DNA of 18,135 bases from JAWOGN01 sp046496815 (GCA_046496815.1 JAWOGN010000392.1:1-18135); one strand, 5' to 3'. Shown: positions 11,201 through 16,866, counted from the stretch's first letter. The notes: generated by a model from the sequence alone, not told the origin. Numbers and translations: made by a program.

Positions 11201-12379
11201 GGATTCAGAAGGCCGGTCGACCCATTCACCGCTCACATCCAAACGGCTGCCGGCATCCAAATAGATGCGATCCGTAGCATCCATGATGATGGTTCCCGAC
11301 TTTGCCGTTAGGTCGCCACCGTGTTCAATTATTCTTGTGGATGTGGTTTGATTCTTCATTTCATTGGTGGCTATATTGACGACTTTTTTCTGATCCAGAC
11401 CCGCAATCTCTATGTGTCCACCCGAAAGCTGAAAACTCGAATGAACCTTTTCCGTATCGCCGCTTATCGGAGCGATGGTTCTACTGGCAGCACCTGTCGT
11501 AACTTTTTCCGAGGCTTTGAGTTCAATACGACCATTGTTGGTGATGGCGGTTATCGACCGAATATATCCGTTCTGATTGACGTTTTTTCCATACATGCCG
11601 GCAAGACCGGCGTCCGCGGTGATGCTTCCTGTTTCAGTGTTCACGGCCGTGCCTTTTTCCCCGGGCGTTACCCAAATATGGGGAAAGGTTCTGTCCAACA
11701 ACTTCATTTCCGCGTCGTTTCCCGCTATCAGAGCCACTTGCCCGGCCGGTGCGTTGATCGTTCCTGAATTCTCGACCTCCGGAGATGCCAAATAGACGAA
11801 GCCGCCTGTGCCCGCTTGTATGCTGCCGCGATTGCAAACCGCCCCGGCTGTGTCATCGCCGGTAAAATGCATAACACCTTTTAGGAAGTCATCTTGAGCG
11901 ATATTCAGAGATGACGCCGCAAGAGAATGCACATTAATCTGGGAATCCGGACCGAAAAGAATGCCATTCTGATTGATCAGGTAAATTTTCCCATCTGCCG
12001 TGAGTTTTCCGAATATCTGGCTGGGATTCTGGTCATAGATACGGTTGAGTGCCTCCCAATCGGTGTTGCCTTTCTGGTCAAAATGGGTCCAGGCTTGCTT
12101 TCCGATATTAAATGATTTCCAGTCAACAATTGCCTTGGGCTGATTTTGATGTACAATCAATTCACTGCTCCGAGGACGGCTCAAACCGGCCACACCCTGA
12201 ACAAGACCATCCGGTTTGACTATAGGAAGGGAGTTGGGAGGCACCTGAGGCAGGTTGGTAGCGCTGCCGTAAAATCCTGGGATTTGCGGCTGACGGGCGA
12301 GTAATGTGGGCGGCAGCATGAGCTGGGCGATTAAAAAAAGCGATAACGATAGCCGATACTTATTGAAGCATTGAATCAT
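2216..12379 (-). CDS. Giant filamentous haemagglutinin-family adhesin (TPS domain plus DUF3739)
   Basis: 3387 residues in one uninterrupted frame. A signal peptide ends near A28 (LLPPTLLA-like hydrophobic stretch). The TPS secretion domain covers about residues 35-260, with the hallmark sequence NPSQIFG at 118-124, NQNGILFG at 136-143 (usually NPNGI) and ASSLNI at 155-160. The long middle is Gly/Asn/Ser-rich beta-helix repeats, for example DAGSRLDVSG near residue 375 and a dense GG-rich stretch around 2046-2170. The C-terminus carries DUF3739 hallmarks: GDINAG at 3205-3210, SGIRTL, VIDAGEAGI at 3280-3288 and VLNAQNI at 3300-3306, followed by an Ala/Glu-rich helix and IAVEVLGF. I count only five cysteines. 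TPS proteins are exported by the Sec system and then by a TpsB Omp85 pore, but no TpsB is present here. The likely role is surface or matrix adhesion. The ATG at 12379 has only a weak, distant AGGGA. The STN gene starts six bases beyond its stop. Upstream lie a leader/terminator module and a palindromic repeat. Confidence 0.93.
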   Translation of the reverse strand: MIQCFNKYRLSLSLFLIAQLMLPPTLLARQPQIPGFYGSATNLPQVPPNSLPIVKPDGLVQGVAGLSRPRSSELIVHQNQPKAIVDWKSFNIGKQAWTHFDQKGNTDWEALNRIYDQNPSQIFGKLTADGKIYLINQNGILFGPDSQINVHSLAASSLNIAQDDFLKGVMHFTGDDTAGAVCNRGSIQAGTGGFVYLASPEVENSGTINAPAGQVALIAGNDAEMKLLDRTFPHIWVTPGEKGTAVNTETGSITADAGLAGMYGKNVNQNGYIRSITAITNNGRIELKASEKVTTGAASRTIAPISGDTEKVHSSFQLSGGHIEIAGLDQKKVVNIATNEMKNQTTSTRIIEHGGDLTAKSGTIIMDATDRIYLDAGSRLDVSGEWVDRPSESVAVDVQLNSVELKNDFSQKNGILQGKTMTVLPQEGSTIGDLSAHLHGEFLTAREMATAGGEIQLQTENGDIIIRDGYDGKEAARIDFSGGGTRVPDGHHNITQLLSGNKVYDISEAPESIQYDTIANYQEFVDERYGTIDRYEGLYFGGATPLLSFTTGYIQGDDAGTLSLIAKGIVLDGILLGSATAGLYQTETEIPVEPYGNYTLQTASGVKAPRGGELFIGPDNPQLATGTSVDHVVDELVIVKEAPVLPEDFSIETDLKTVSIDGNQPYLSEFQNSQGPLFRSVISADKLSAAGLSNLTVQSNTKITVDTDAELKLRPGGLRLKSTGTYVVGMAPEYWDAAPAKLELRARALEYNGNIEIPGGEVNFIITDTLTSEMNPADKTVQLVDRVLMNEGARVVVAGERIDNSLAENIGGLKSGFIDGGSLRVTDNTYFGGELILGTYSLLDVSGGYEIKPDGNIKAGSAGSIELKGKSLVLEAGLRGHSLIGETGGAITLHTDTLIVDQEGPLLSPGFGFDDELADELKAQLVLKQDQLADTGFTDITLKSYKDLNFAGDILLEPSCIKMAFPEPSVTNLVAGGNLNPGESIRLQGLTIDSENEYVKVPLEYLGDSGITAKAGLPVVRSEEVISEIDTYTVYVQPNATLKVAPEGHITLSGLITDIAGSLIAPSGNINLTASGELRDLIIRKGSSLSAGGYNRKIPESYIAELGYQYDILDGGSVTLTAKSGSILMEPGSRIDISGSQPVNGIVYQADGGIITKAMAARSGSLTLKYLNELTLDGEFSGHAYHKTVHGASLSITKENLFFSMTVDENDLNRYIAAGFDAVSLSSLKELAFSGNINMEGNEAGNPLLRRLILDAPRISGNGEDQNVSFDAAEIILANTQAKYGDSSEQISYLNLVGDTQSLEAGDGDSRFALDGEYMEINGSVAVSGFNTISLDATKDIRLTDDVYYNNTGRLMWKGQLRTPGDLTVRSARIYPTTQSDFTLASDEGRITILPAASKTGGPIVSAGGALTIAANEIDHQGFLAAPMGQIRFKGPDLLNDDDKAATVFLAGGSVTSVTAKGSIQYGHLVEDANWNVPLKPREWTLTSVVNYELMESTPEKSVSVNGDTVVMQTGALIDFAGGGTIFGAEFIPGIKGLENLLTTKNTHVVVPGIDYPGPTVQLTEGSGLPAGTYSLLPEEYAFLSGAYVIQNLGSINKSGGAALYTDDGYPIRVGYKKEAGNDLIAAVPDMYSIRPAWEVIAQSEFNVKTMTSGGGGNLYIKGTTSVLEGNLNSDAMGGYQGGRFSLSGKQSAVIRATSALGEGYGFDDIAGLIEPYVNTAQIRDTTVSASNLSELYIGTLSLTDEVIVAEDAVVKAPYVQFSASNGIRLEKNSKLVGNGAGNEVIFNTPGGQFEMVPDSGVSDFGKVEIKASSALFNGQMTSNEGTLVISTGNLVVLPEDSLERDPDTLYLLTENLASFSGFDNLEMNADTSLILAGGTSLDMAGTLTMNSPAVLYQEGNELSDVGINARKIYLVNTTGADGTVSHPEKNGHLALNAKEAIGIGHGDIYLGGFNEIDMECKNETLFGDILLRGKGSLVADGDLIFTAARIISSFYENVDIEADQPPFESTRFLVRAGNSEAGYHTISITGNGSSDLVDSSSGGPLDFVGKNIHLSGGGILASGGWVTLTAHDDETGGQSITLSDAAFIDVSGNDYAPGGRVTLASDAGAIVIGQDSFVNVSAGNQGDAGIIKLLSPQAQIQVDGEILGHGAGGTGGAFYVDSHQISETDTAPLLAIFENGGFDHRIDLRLRTGNFKLAQEKTLHADQVKITADSGDVLIEGIIDVSGASGGNVEINAGNEIALVKDSRINASAKAAGADAGSVYLNAANINFEENSIILVSSEGGIGGEVHFRSLQTGTGNDVQADLAGTVSGASKVLLEGVKVYQEENITSGDINGFHEDADDFLTNSEAIQNRLVSDGLTIEGGTAENIQIVPGIEVRSTADLTLDAKWDLTERNRSAQAGHITLRAEGDFILNQSLVDHPTVIDVYNFEYINLNEETTVLPSAWGFNLIAGADPGSSDVRSTLAGQGDLVFNNDRVVYSENNAIRFAAGQDMIFYGVVFSDDPTYAYMVNAAMRYNLGSYNGDIQGHVGRDLILMNNAAIQSALGDIDITVGRDLHMQLNDAAGSAIRTTGTGSIDELTYADWNYADTHDGGNITLDIQQQLQMGDINLNEIKLGIEQKNRIPFHNQTAHLKYWDNRYVKELGDGVTLSEWSADYAYGFFSSYAGGPTTTGGVATMGGGSISINAGGAIHGQVGTFKSGDLSVFSNDDLSGYFQIADGQGEIAARGNITSPDKNLTGPNASKYSYATSLAIFDAQVAVTAGGGIDFGTIYNPTFPETYAEYSQLGSLKRYLDYGETASVSLSAINGNLDLSGSFWSGQFTGIGAESKSYRVLPPTVSLVSGGDIRLGSGKGGDFVMAPSLDGNLTIHADDSISGLYREPTLNQPERAVIRMSDMDPQDIYRLTIVSGTDDPLNKLFSSETFESAHRRGKPLHSEDPNSISIYAGKDIRELEIIAAKQTSVYADGDISGVYFFGQNINPDDQTVIHAGGSINLQSLTAPWLWDTGFRNAGPGLFVVEAGDSIDLGTTQGIQSVGNAFYSALEETDGSLAVIAGFDLDISRDGVAAFFDQIREYGKEYSIKLADGDTLGAAEAVAAAETNLIDPFFKDKEKGDGRIDMTSSSIQTIAEGCDLYVFSNGVVNVGLTAIPDPLKIASGQAFQTDTGFFTTKGGAINIFSVGDVNVNESRIMTFRGGDVTLWSDEGDINAGRGSKTAVNAGSPKSVPTYDDDGSIISIRIEWEPPSVGSGIRTLTYDPDGFQGPLEAPPAGDAYIFAPKGVIDAGEAGIAGRNVFLGATEVLNAQNISFALGSVGVPETGPTPNLGALAGAGSVSETSQIAEESAAMKSAQQRMAEYTKALAESLIPKWIAVEVLGFEEKNESVEKPE

Positions 12380-12438
12380 TTAATGGGATTCCCTATATTT
12401 GTCATGTTTTCAAAAAAACTCAAAAATCACCATCTTTC

Positions 12439-12526
12439 GTCATTCCGGCGAAAGCCGGAATCCAGTCCTTTTGAATAGTTACATATGGCTTGGACTCCGG
12501 AGTTGTTCGGGATTCACCGGAGTGAC
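12439..12526. repeat. REP/MITE-like palindromic element in the adhesin leader
   Basis: The left end is GTCATTCCGGCGAAAGCCGG with AATCCAG following; ATTCCGGC-gaaa-GCCGGAAT is a perfect hairpin. The right end, TTGGACTCCGG...CCGGAGTGAC, is an imperfect reverse complement of the left end. The result is a roughly 88-base element with inverted ends and no coding capacity. It lies between the terminator module and the adhesin start codon, so it would be part of the adhesin 5' untranslated RNA. Confidence 0.75.
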
Positions 12527-12599
12527 AACTTTTCAAAAAAGCATCATTTTATGATCAGATTGATTAGGGTAAACCAATCCATTACCAGGAATATTCAAT

Positions 12600-12639
12600 A
12601 AAAAAGCCCGCAGCTCACCTGTTATCAGATGTTGCGGGC
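12600..12639 (-). terminator. Intrinsic terminator in the adhesin leader
   Basis: Read on the minus strand, GCCCGCA pairs with TGCGGGC and is followed by six T. An inner CATCTG-ataa-CAGGTG pairing extends the hairpin. It is oriented toward the adhesin, about 220 bases before its ATG. It could terminate transcription from upstream or act as an attenuator for the adhesin itself. Confidence 0.8.
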
Positions 12640-12677
12640 TCTCTGGTTTCTGCCTTAGGCGGACCAGCAAAGTACCC
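12600..12677 (-). promoter_or_regulatory. Candidate structured leader RNA, copy 1 (GGGTACTTTGCTG module with terminator)
   Basis: On the minus strand it starts GGGTACTTTGCTG. A 16-base insert containing GCC-taa-GGC follows, then AACCAG, AG, and AGCCCG, which begins the terminator stem. CTGGT and ACCAG can pair around the insert. The same boxes with identical spacing occur at 17991-18068, where the intervening bases differ. The module sits upstream of the adhesin gene. It is a plausible attenuation-type riboregulator of unknown ligand. I could not match it to a riboswitch class from memory. Confidence 0.5.
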
Positions 12678-12722
12678 ATGATTCTGAAATTAATAGAATC
12701 TTACTTTAAAGACTTTTGGAAA

Positions 12723-12751
12723 CAGATACCAAATTTGGAAATCCAAGTCAA
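12723..12751 (-). promoter_or_regulatory. Possible sigma-70 promoter for the adhesin leader
   Basis: TTGACT (12751-12746), 17 bases, TATCTG (12728-12723). Initiation near 12716 would put the leader module about 40 bases into the transcript. The -10 box is only moderate. Confidence 0.3.
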
Positions 12752-12858
12752 TAGATCTTCTCGGATAACGGAGAAACAATGTATAGCGTTCCCCCAATCA
12801 ATTCCAAAGGGCTTGAGTTGTTTCCAAAGCGCAAATGACTCAATCAATATCGTGCCGC

Positions 12859-12881
12859 AAAATGGATAACGGATCCATTTT
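12859..12881 (-). terminator. Hairpin after the FKBP/thioredoxin gene, possible terminator
   Basis: A perfect nine-base-pair stem, AAAATGGAT-ccgtt-ATCCATTTT, lies about 28 bases past the stop codon. The T-run is within the stem and GCGGC follows, so termination may be weak; it could instead protect the 3' end. The 180 bases between it and the leader module at 12677 hold only the putative promoter. Confidence 0.4.
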
Positions 12882-12908
12882 CCCTGAAGGTTCAGTGGAA
12901 GAAGGGTG

Positions 12909-14969
12909 CTAGGCCCCCTGCTTCACTTGGTGCTTGGCCTTCAAATTCGATCCGGTTGCCTGTCCATTGAGCGCCTTTTTTAATTCAGCCTGAAACTCAC
13001 TCGCCGGCCGGAAGCCCTTTATTATCTCAACTTCGTTACCCCCGGCATCCAGCAGAACAGTCATGGGAAATCCGGTCTGTTCGTACAATTCCTTTAGACC
13101 ACGCTGCTCGTGCGAGTCCACCTTTACCCAGACAAAGTCATCTTTCATCATCTTGATCCGGGGGTCCTGGAGGGTCGTATTGAACAGTTTCTTGCTGTAA
13201 CCGCACCAGTCCGCATACAGCACCAGGACGGCCGGCTTTTTCATTTCTTCAATGGCTTGCATGCCCTTTTCATAATCCTCTATCCATTGGATCGCCATAT
13301 TGCTGAATTCATTTGCTTTGGTCAAGCTTAATATCTTTACATCAAACAAAATATCCTGCCCGGCCAGGGGGTCGTTAAAATCAACGGTAAATTGATTGTC
13401 ACTGACGGCCACAACCCTTCCGGGCCGCCTTTCCAGCTCAAAATACCCACCGATTTTAGGGGTCAGATGGATGTGGATCTTGTCGTTTTCCACGGTCATC
13501 CGGGTCAATCCGAAATCGGAATCCATTTCCTCGGCCACCGGTGACAACTGAAGCGATACCTTATCTTCGGCAACATCCATAATACGGGCCTCAACATAGG
13601 GATTAAAGACGATTGTTTTATCCTTTATGGGGAACCCGTTGTATTTTTGCGAGTATTCCTTTACCGACAGGGTGATCATGGTGGGCACGGTCTTGTCCCG
13701 GTCAAAATTCCGAATGAGCCCTGGATTACGGCTGCCAAAGGCCTGGTCAAGAGATATGACAACCTCTTTTTGCTCACCTACCGCCAGTCCCATCACGGCA
13801 TATCCCAAACCGGGAAAAGCCTCTTGCGCTCCGGCGATGAGCGTTAGTGGACCGAATATGTCCGGGGCTTTGAAATTTTGTATTTTTTCCTGGTTAATAT
13901 CTTCGGCAATGTCGGCGGAGGTGGTCTGGATCAATTTCCCATTGGATTTTAGCCTTGCCGTATAGGCCACCTCTACCAGGTCTCCGGTTTCAACCAGAAC
14001 GCTTTTGTTGATATCTGGTGACAACCCGGGGGATTTGCCCGTTGCTGAAGCGGTAGCGGGCATTCCCGGCGTATCGCCCGATGTATCGCTTTGATGCAAA
14101 TCAGCCTGTTTGTTTGATTCCTGCGGTTGCATATCCTTTTCAATGGCAACGATCTTGACATCGCATTGAAGGGCTTCACCCCCAAAAGGGTGGGCGTAAT
14201 CGACCAGGAAGTTCTTTTCGCTGACCTCTGCAATCTTCCCCACGGCCGGCCCGACGCTTACCAGGGACCCCTTCCGAGCATCGATATCGGTAACGTAATT
14301 ATCCCCCATATCCTTCACCGTAACCATTCCGAAAGGGCCCTCCATTGCCTGGTCGGATATGGGTTCAAAGGCAACCTTCACCGCATCATTTTCAATGGAG
14401 ACGACTTCTCCTGTAATACCCGTATCCAATCGCACGGTCTCGCCAACGGCCGGATTGCCGCCCGTCAAATTGGTAAATATATCCTTTGCATAGACCGTGT
14501 TTTTGGGATGGGTTTTCACCTTTGTCAGTCGAATGCTGCGCTCGTTAGAGGGAAGATCATTTTGGGGTTCCGCCGTCACGCGAATGGATCCGAAATCGCC
14601 GGGTTTCCATTCCCTGGTATCTTGAACCAACTTGTCAATCAGCACGTCCTCCAAAAACTTGAGCTGTCCTTCCAAAGCCGCGTTTTTTTCCCGGGCATCA
14701 TAGGCCGTGATATCCACAGGTTTGTAAGCTTTTTTGTAAATAAAGGCCCTGGCCTTTTGATACTTTGAAGAATTTGCGATATCCGCTTGCGTCGAGACAA
14801 GGATATCGCCGTTTTGCATCCGGCAGGTATATTCCAGCCCGCGCCCCTTGCCCGCCGGATTTTGCGAGGCCAGTGATGCATGATCAGTCATGCCTGCAAA
14901 TGAGAAAAATAAGGCAATGCAAATAGCCACAACGATAATTACGCCAATTTTTTTCATGATTTTTTTCAC
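12909..14969 (-). CDS. Exported tandem SlyD/FKBP-like protein with C-terminal CxxS thioredoxin domain
   Basis: 686 residues from GTG at 14969. An in-frame ATG at 14957, 11 bases after AAGGAG, gives 682 and is equally likely. Residues 6-26 are a signal peptide or anchor. Two homologous halves follow. Half 2 (about 326-550) carries FKBP hallmarks, FGPLTLIAGAQEAFPGLGYA and GLAVGEQKEVVISLDQAFG, with a SlyD-like beta insert and the closing VDFNDPLAGQDILFDVKIL. Half 1 (about 45-277) starts similarly (LEYTCRMQNGDILVSTQADI) and ends VDYAHPFGGEALQCDVKIV, but its prolyl-isomerase core is replaced by divergent sequence. A low-complexity linker (about 280-322) separates them. Residues 555-665 form a thioredoxin fold with YADWCGYSKKL (Cys589, Ser592) and the expected cis-Pro in GFPMT (Pro635). 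The resolving cysteine is missing. The likely role is periplasmic folding or disulfide handling for exported proteins, as an inference. The TAG stop is at 12909. Confidence 0.82.
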   Translation of the reverse strand: MKKIMKKIGVIIVVAICIALFFSFAGMTDHASLASQNPAGKGRGLEYTCRMQNGDILVSTQADIANSSKYQKARAFIYKKAYKPVDITAYDAREKNAALEGQLKFLEDVLIDKLVQDTREWKPGDFGSIRVTAEPQNDLPSNERSIRLTKVKTHPKNTVYAKDIFTNLTGGNPAVGETVRLDTGITGEVVSIENDAVKVAFEPISDQAMEGPFGMVTVKDMGDNYVTDIDARKGSLVSVGPAVGKIAEVSEKNFLVDYAHPFGGEALQCDVKIVAIEKDMQPQESNKQADLHQSDTSGDTPGMPATASATGKSPGLSPDINKSVLVETGDLVEVAYTARLKSNGKLIQTTSADIAEDINQEKIQNFKAPDIFGPLTLIAGAQEAFPGLGYAVMGLAVGEQKEVVISLDQAFGSRNPGLIRNFDRDKTVPTMITLSVKEYSQKYNGFPIKDKTIVFNPYVEARIMDVAEDKVSLQLSPVAEEMDSDFGLTRMTVENDKIHIHLTPKIGGYFELERRPGRVVAVSDNQFTVDFNDPLAGQDILFDVKILSLTKANEFSNMAIQWIEDYEKGMQAIEEMKKPAVLVLYADWCGYSKKLFNTTLQDPRIKMMKDDFVWVKVDSHEQRGLKELYEQTGFPMTVLLDAGGNEVEIIKGFRPASEFQAELKKALNGQATGSNLKAKHQVKQGA

Positions 14970-15020
14970 TCCTTATTCCTTTAATCTCCTGGCAACCTAA
15001 CTTGCCAATAAATGATGGTC

Positions 15021-15139
15021 TCGTAAAAAGTCGATAATACGTCTCTTGCGTCATTCCCGCGAAGGCGGGAATCCAGTGATGTCAAATGGTTCTGGATGCC
15101 TGCCTTCGCAGGCATGACGGGATTTGGGATTTTTTACGA
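15021..15139. repeat. MITE-like palindromic element in the leader of the FKBP/thioredoxin gene
   Basis: The core at 15050-15118 has two hairpin ends: ATTCCCGC-gaag-GCGGGAAT, and GCCTGC-cttc-GCAGGC inside CTGGATGCCTGCCTTCGCAG. The ends are mutual inverted repeats (GTCATTCCCGC...ATCCAG and CTGGATG...GCATGAC). Outer arms TCGTAAAAAG (15021-15030) and TTTTTTACGA (15130-15139) are also inverted. There is no coding capacity. It lies between the putative promoter and the start codon. Confidence 0.75.
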
Positions 15140-15190
15140 ATGTGTCAATAAATAAACAATAACAGGGCTTATAGCTATCAAATTGTTAAT

Positions 15191-15218
15191 TTTATATAAG
15201 GTTTTGTTTTTGTTTCAA
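15191..15218 (-). promoter_or_regulatory. Putative sigma-70 promoter of the FKBP/thioredoxin gene
   Basis: TTGAAA (15218-15213), 16 bases, TATAAA (15196-15191) in AT-rich DNA, just after the terminator of the preceding gene. A transcript from here would have a 5' leader of more than 200 bases containing the palindromic element. A second weak candidate (TTGTTT, 17 bases, TAAAAA) lies nearer the gene. Confidence 0.4.
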
Positions 15219-15288
15219 TGAGGTGAACACGGGACCCATATTCAGTATTAAGGGCTGATTTAAGGATCGAAGGATTTCCTTTACCGTC

Positions 15289-15323
15289 AAAAATAAGTGG
15301 GCTGCCGAAGCAGCCCACTTATT
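15289..15323 (-). terminator. Intrinsic terminator of the PEP-CTERM/Cys-rich transcription unit
   Basis: A perfect 14-base-pair stem, AATAAGTGGGCTGC around a TTCG tetraloop, is followed on the minus strand by TTTTT and GA. It lies 60 bases past the stop at 15383. Confidence 0.88.
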
Positions 15324-15382
15324 CATTCCCATACGGCTAATTTATTGCCCTCTTAGCCGTTCAAATCCTGCGGCATGTCTTA

Positions 15383-16855
15383 TTAAGGCCGAGGAATCTT
15401 TGATCTCGGGAAGTCTTTGGGATCATTATTGTTTTTATAAACCTTCATATCACCTTCGGTCGCCCAGAAATAGGCGCTCTGGCCGAAGTTTTCAAATGAG
15501 AGGTACTGCGATTCAGCAGCCTGGGTCTGGATTGCGGTGAGGAGAGCCTGATCTACAGCTTCCACACAGTCGTCCATAAAGCAGGTCTGGGCGGCCCAGA
15601 AATTGTATTTACCCGACGCAACATCGTACCGGCTGGGAGCGACACCCTGGTATTTCAGCTGATGGACGCCGAGGCTCTCACCCATGCCGATGCCGGACCG
15701 GTACATGACCTTGTCCGCATCCACATAGCCGATGCCGCCGGGAAAACGATCAACACAGTCCGTGGTCAGCGCTGAAGAGCTCTTGTAGTGCCAGATATTG
15801 TTGGCAGTGCCGGAAAATCGTGAAATGATGACGTCACCGCGGGCAACGGTATCAAGTAGTGTCTGGTGGGTGCCGGAACCGGCATGACGCATGCATTTGA
15901 CGATGGTGAGGTCGGGGAAACTCGGGCCGAAATCGTTCCAGTTGTCCACGGCATTGGAAAAAATGTGCAGCACCATCAGACGGCTGACGTTGTCCAGCGG
16001 TTTCTGCACGCAGGTGGGAACCACATCTTCATATTTACATTCCCAAGCCTGTGAACATGTTTTTTGAGCGGCCGTACCCTGATTTCCGTCCTGGCATACG
16101 CCATCAAGGCATTTGAAATCGCCCCGGCAAGACAAGGCCGGATCTTCATCGGGATCGCACTCCCAGCCCTCTTTGTAGTATGCCCAATGGGCTTCAAACG
16201 GTCTATCATCTAGTGCGGCTTCCACGGCGGTATAATCACACACATGATGGGTCACCGCATTATTGGCGATGAAACCAAAGGGTACGATTACACCGGTAAA
16301 TGAATGATCTGGGGTTATTTGATCACAAGGAGCATAAAAATTGGTTGCTCCGCTGGGATTAGCCACATATCCTGCATAGCCGCCTGACCATCCACGCGTA
16401 TAGGGCGCGCAAAGGGTATTACAGGGAACATCGGCACAACCCAGCTGGCAATCGGCAGTTTCAATATCCGGACAGGTTCCGGCCGCCCAATTACAAGTAG
16501 CGGGTTTACAATATTCCAGGGGTTGACAATCATAGTTATTGCAGCCGCCGCCTGAGTTGGAAATATTATACTGGACGTAAATCGTGTCATTATGATTAGG
16601 ATCACCAGGACCATCAAGGACACAATCGTTTCCACGGATGATCAAGGTGTCTCCGCCATCGGATTTGGTACACGTTGCCTGGTCAGTTGAGAGACAATCG
16701 TAAGTTTCCTCTACAACCGCACCTCCGGCTTTGATCCAAAAATCAGCCTGTGCAGAGGCACCGCACATGTTGATATCACGGGTGATTACGGCAGCAGACG
16801 CCGTACCGATCATCCCGCACAGAGCAATGATTGCAATTGCAAAAATCTTTTTCAT
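15383..16855 (-). CDS. Secreted Cys-rich protein with PstS-like (PBP-like) ligand-binding motifs
   Basis: 490 residues from the ATG at 16855. That start is preferred over the in-frame ATG at 16876 because GGAGG (16866-16862) sits exactly six bases before it. A signal peptide ends around TASAA (residues 18-22). The opening GASAQADFW (32-40), RHAGSGT (323-329) and GGIGYVDADKV (373-383) resemble the PstS/PBP-like superfamily, where the SGT loop contacts phosphate or another anion. Between them, residues about 54-282 form an insertion dense in cysteine, including CXXXXC-type spacings such as CRGDFKCLDGVC. I count 26 cysteines in the mature protein, an even number that suits disulfides. No membrane anchor or transporter is nearby, so it may bind or sense a ligand outside the cytoplasm rather than feed an ABC importer. 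The ligand is unknown. It lies 65 bases after the PEP-CTERM gene with no terminator between, so the two are probably co-transcribed. Confidence 0.78.
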   Translation of the reverse strand: MKKIFAIAIIALCGMIGTASAAVITRDINMCGASAQADFWIKAGGAVVEETYDCLSTDQATCTKSDGGDTLIIRGNDCVLDGPGDPNHNDTIYVQYNISNSGGGCNNYDCQPLEYCKPATCNWAAGTCPDIETADCQLGCADVPCNTLCAPYTRGWSGGYAGYVANPSGATNFYAPCDQITPDHSFTGVIVPFGFIANNAVTHHVCDYTAVEAALDDRPFEAHWAYYKEGWECDPDEDPALSCRGDFKCLDGVCQDGNQGTAAQKTCSQAWECKYEDVVPTCVQKPLDNVSRLMVLHIFSNAVDNWNDFGPSFPDLTIVKCMRHAGSGTHQTLLDTVARGDVIISRFSGTANNIWHYKSSSALTTDCVDRFPGGIGYVDADKVMYRSGIGMGESLGVHQLKYQGVAPSRYDVASGKYNFWAAQTCFMDDCVEAVDQALLTAIQTQAAESQYLSFENFGQSAYFWATEGDMKVYKNNNDPKDFPRSKIPRP

Positions 16856-16861
16856 GATTTT

Positions 16862-16866
16862 CCTCC
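16862..16866 (-). promoter_or_regulatory. Shine-Dalgarno that decides the start of the Cys-rich protein
   Basis: GGAGG, followed by AAAATC and ATG at 16855. It lies inside the longer reading frame that begins at 16876, which argues against that longer start. Confidence 0.75.

Noticed and set aside
2136..12115. Many plus- and minus-strand frames of 60-150 codons inside the adhesin, for example 7841-8269
   Set aside because: They are shadows of one continuous 3387-codon frame with clear family motifs at both ends.
12667..12677. GGGTACTTTGC as a sigma-54 (-24/-12) promoter
   Set aside because: The GG and GC elements are too close together for sigma-54 spacing, and the box lies immediately before a terminator rather than upstream of a start.
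12678..12869. A 63-codon plus-strand frame in the gap before the adhesin leader
   Set aside because: It has no good ribosome binding site and no family resemblance, and it overlaps the putative promoter and hairpin of minus-strand genes.
14127..14768. A 213-codon plus-strand frame
   Set aside because: It is antisense to the FKBP/thioredoxin gene, has no recognisable domain or signal, and the minus frame is well supported.
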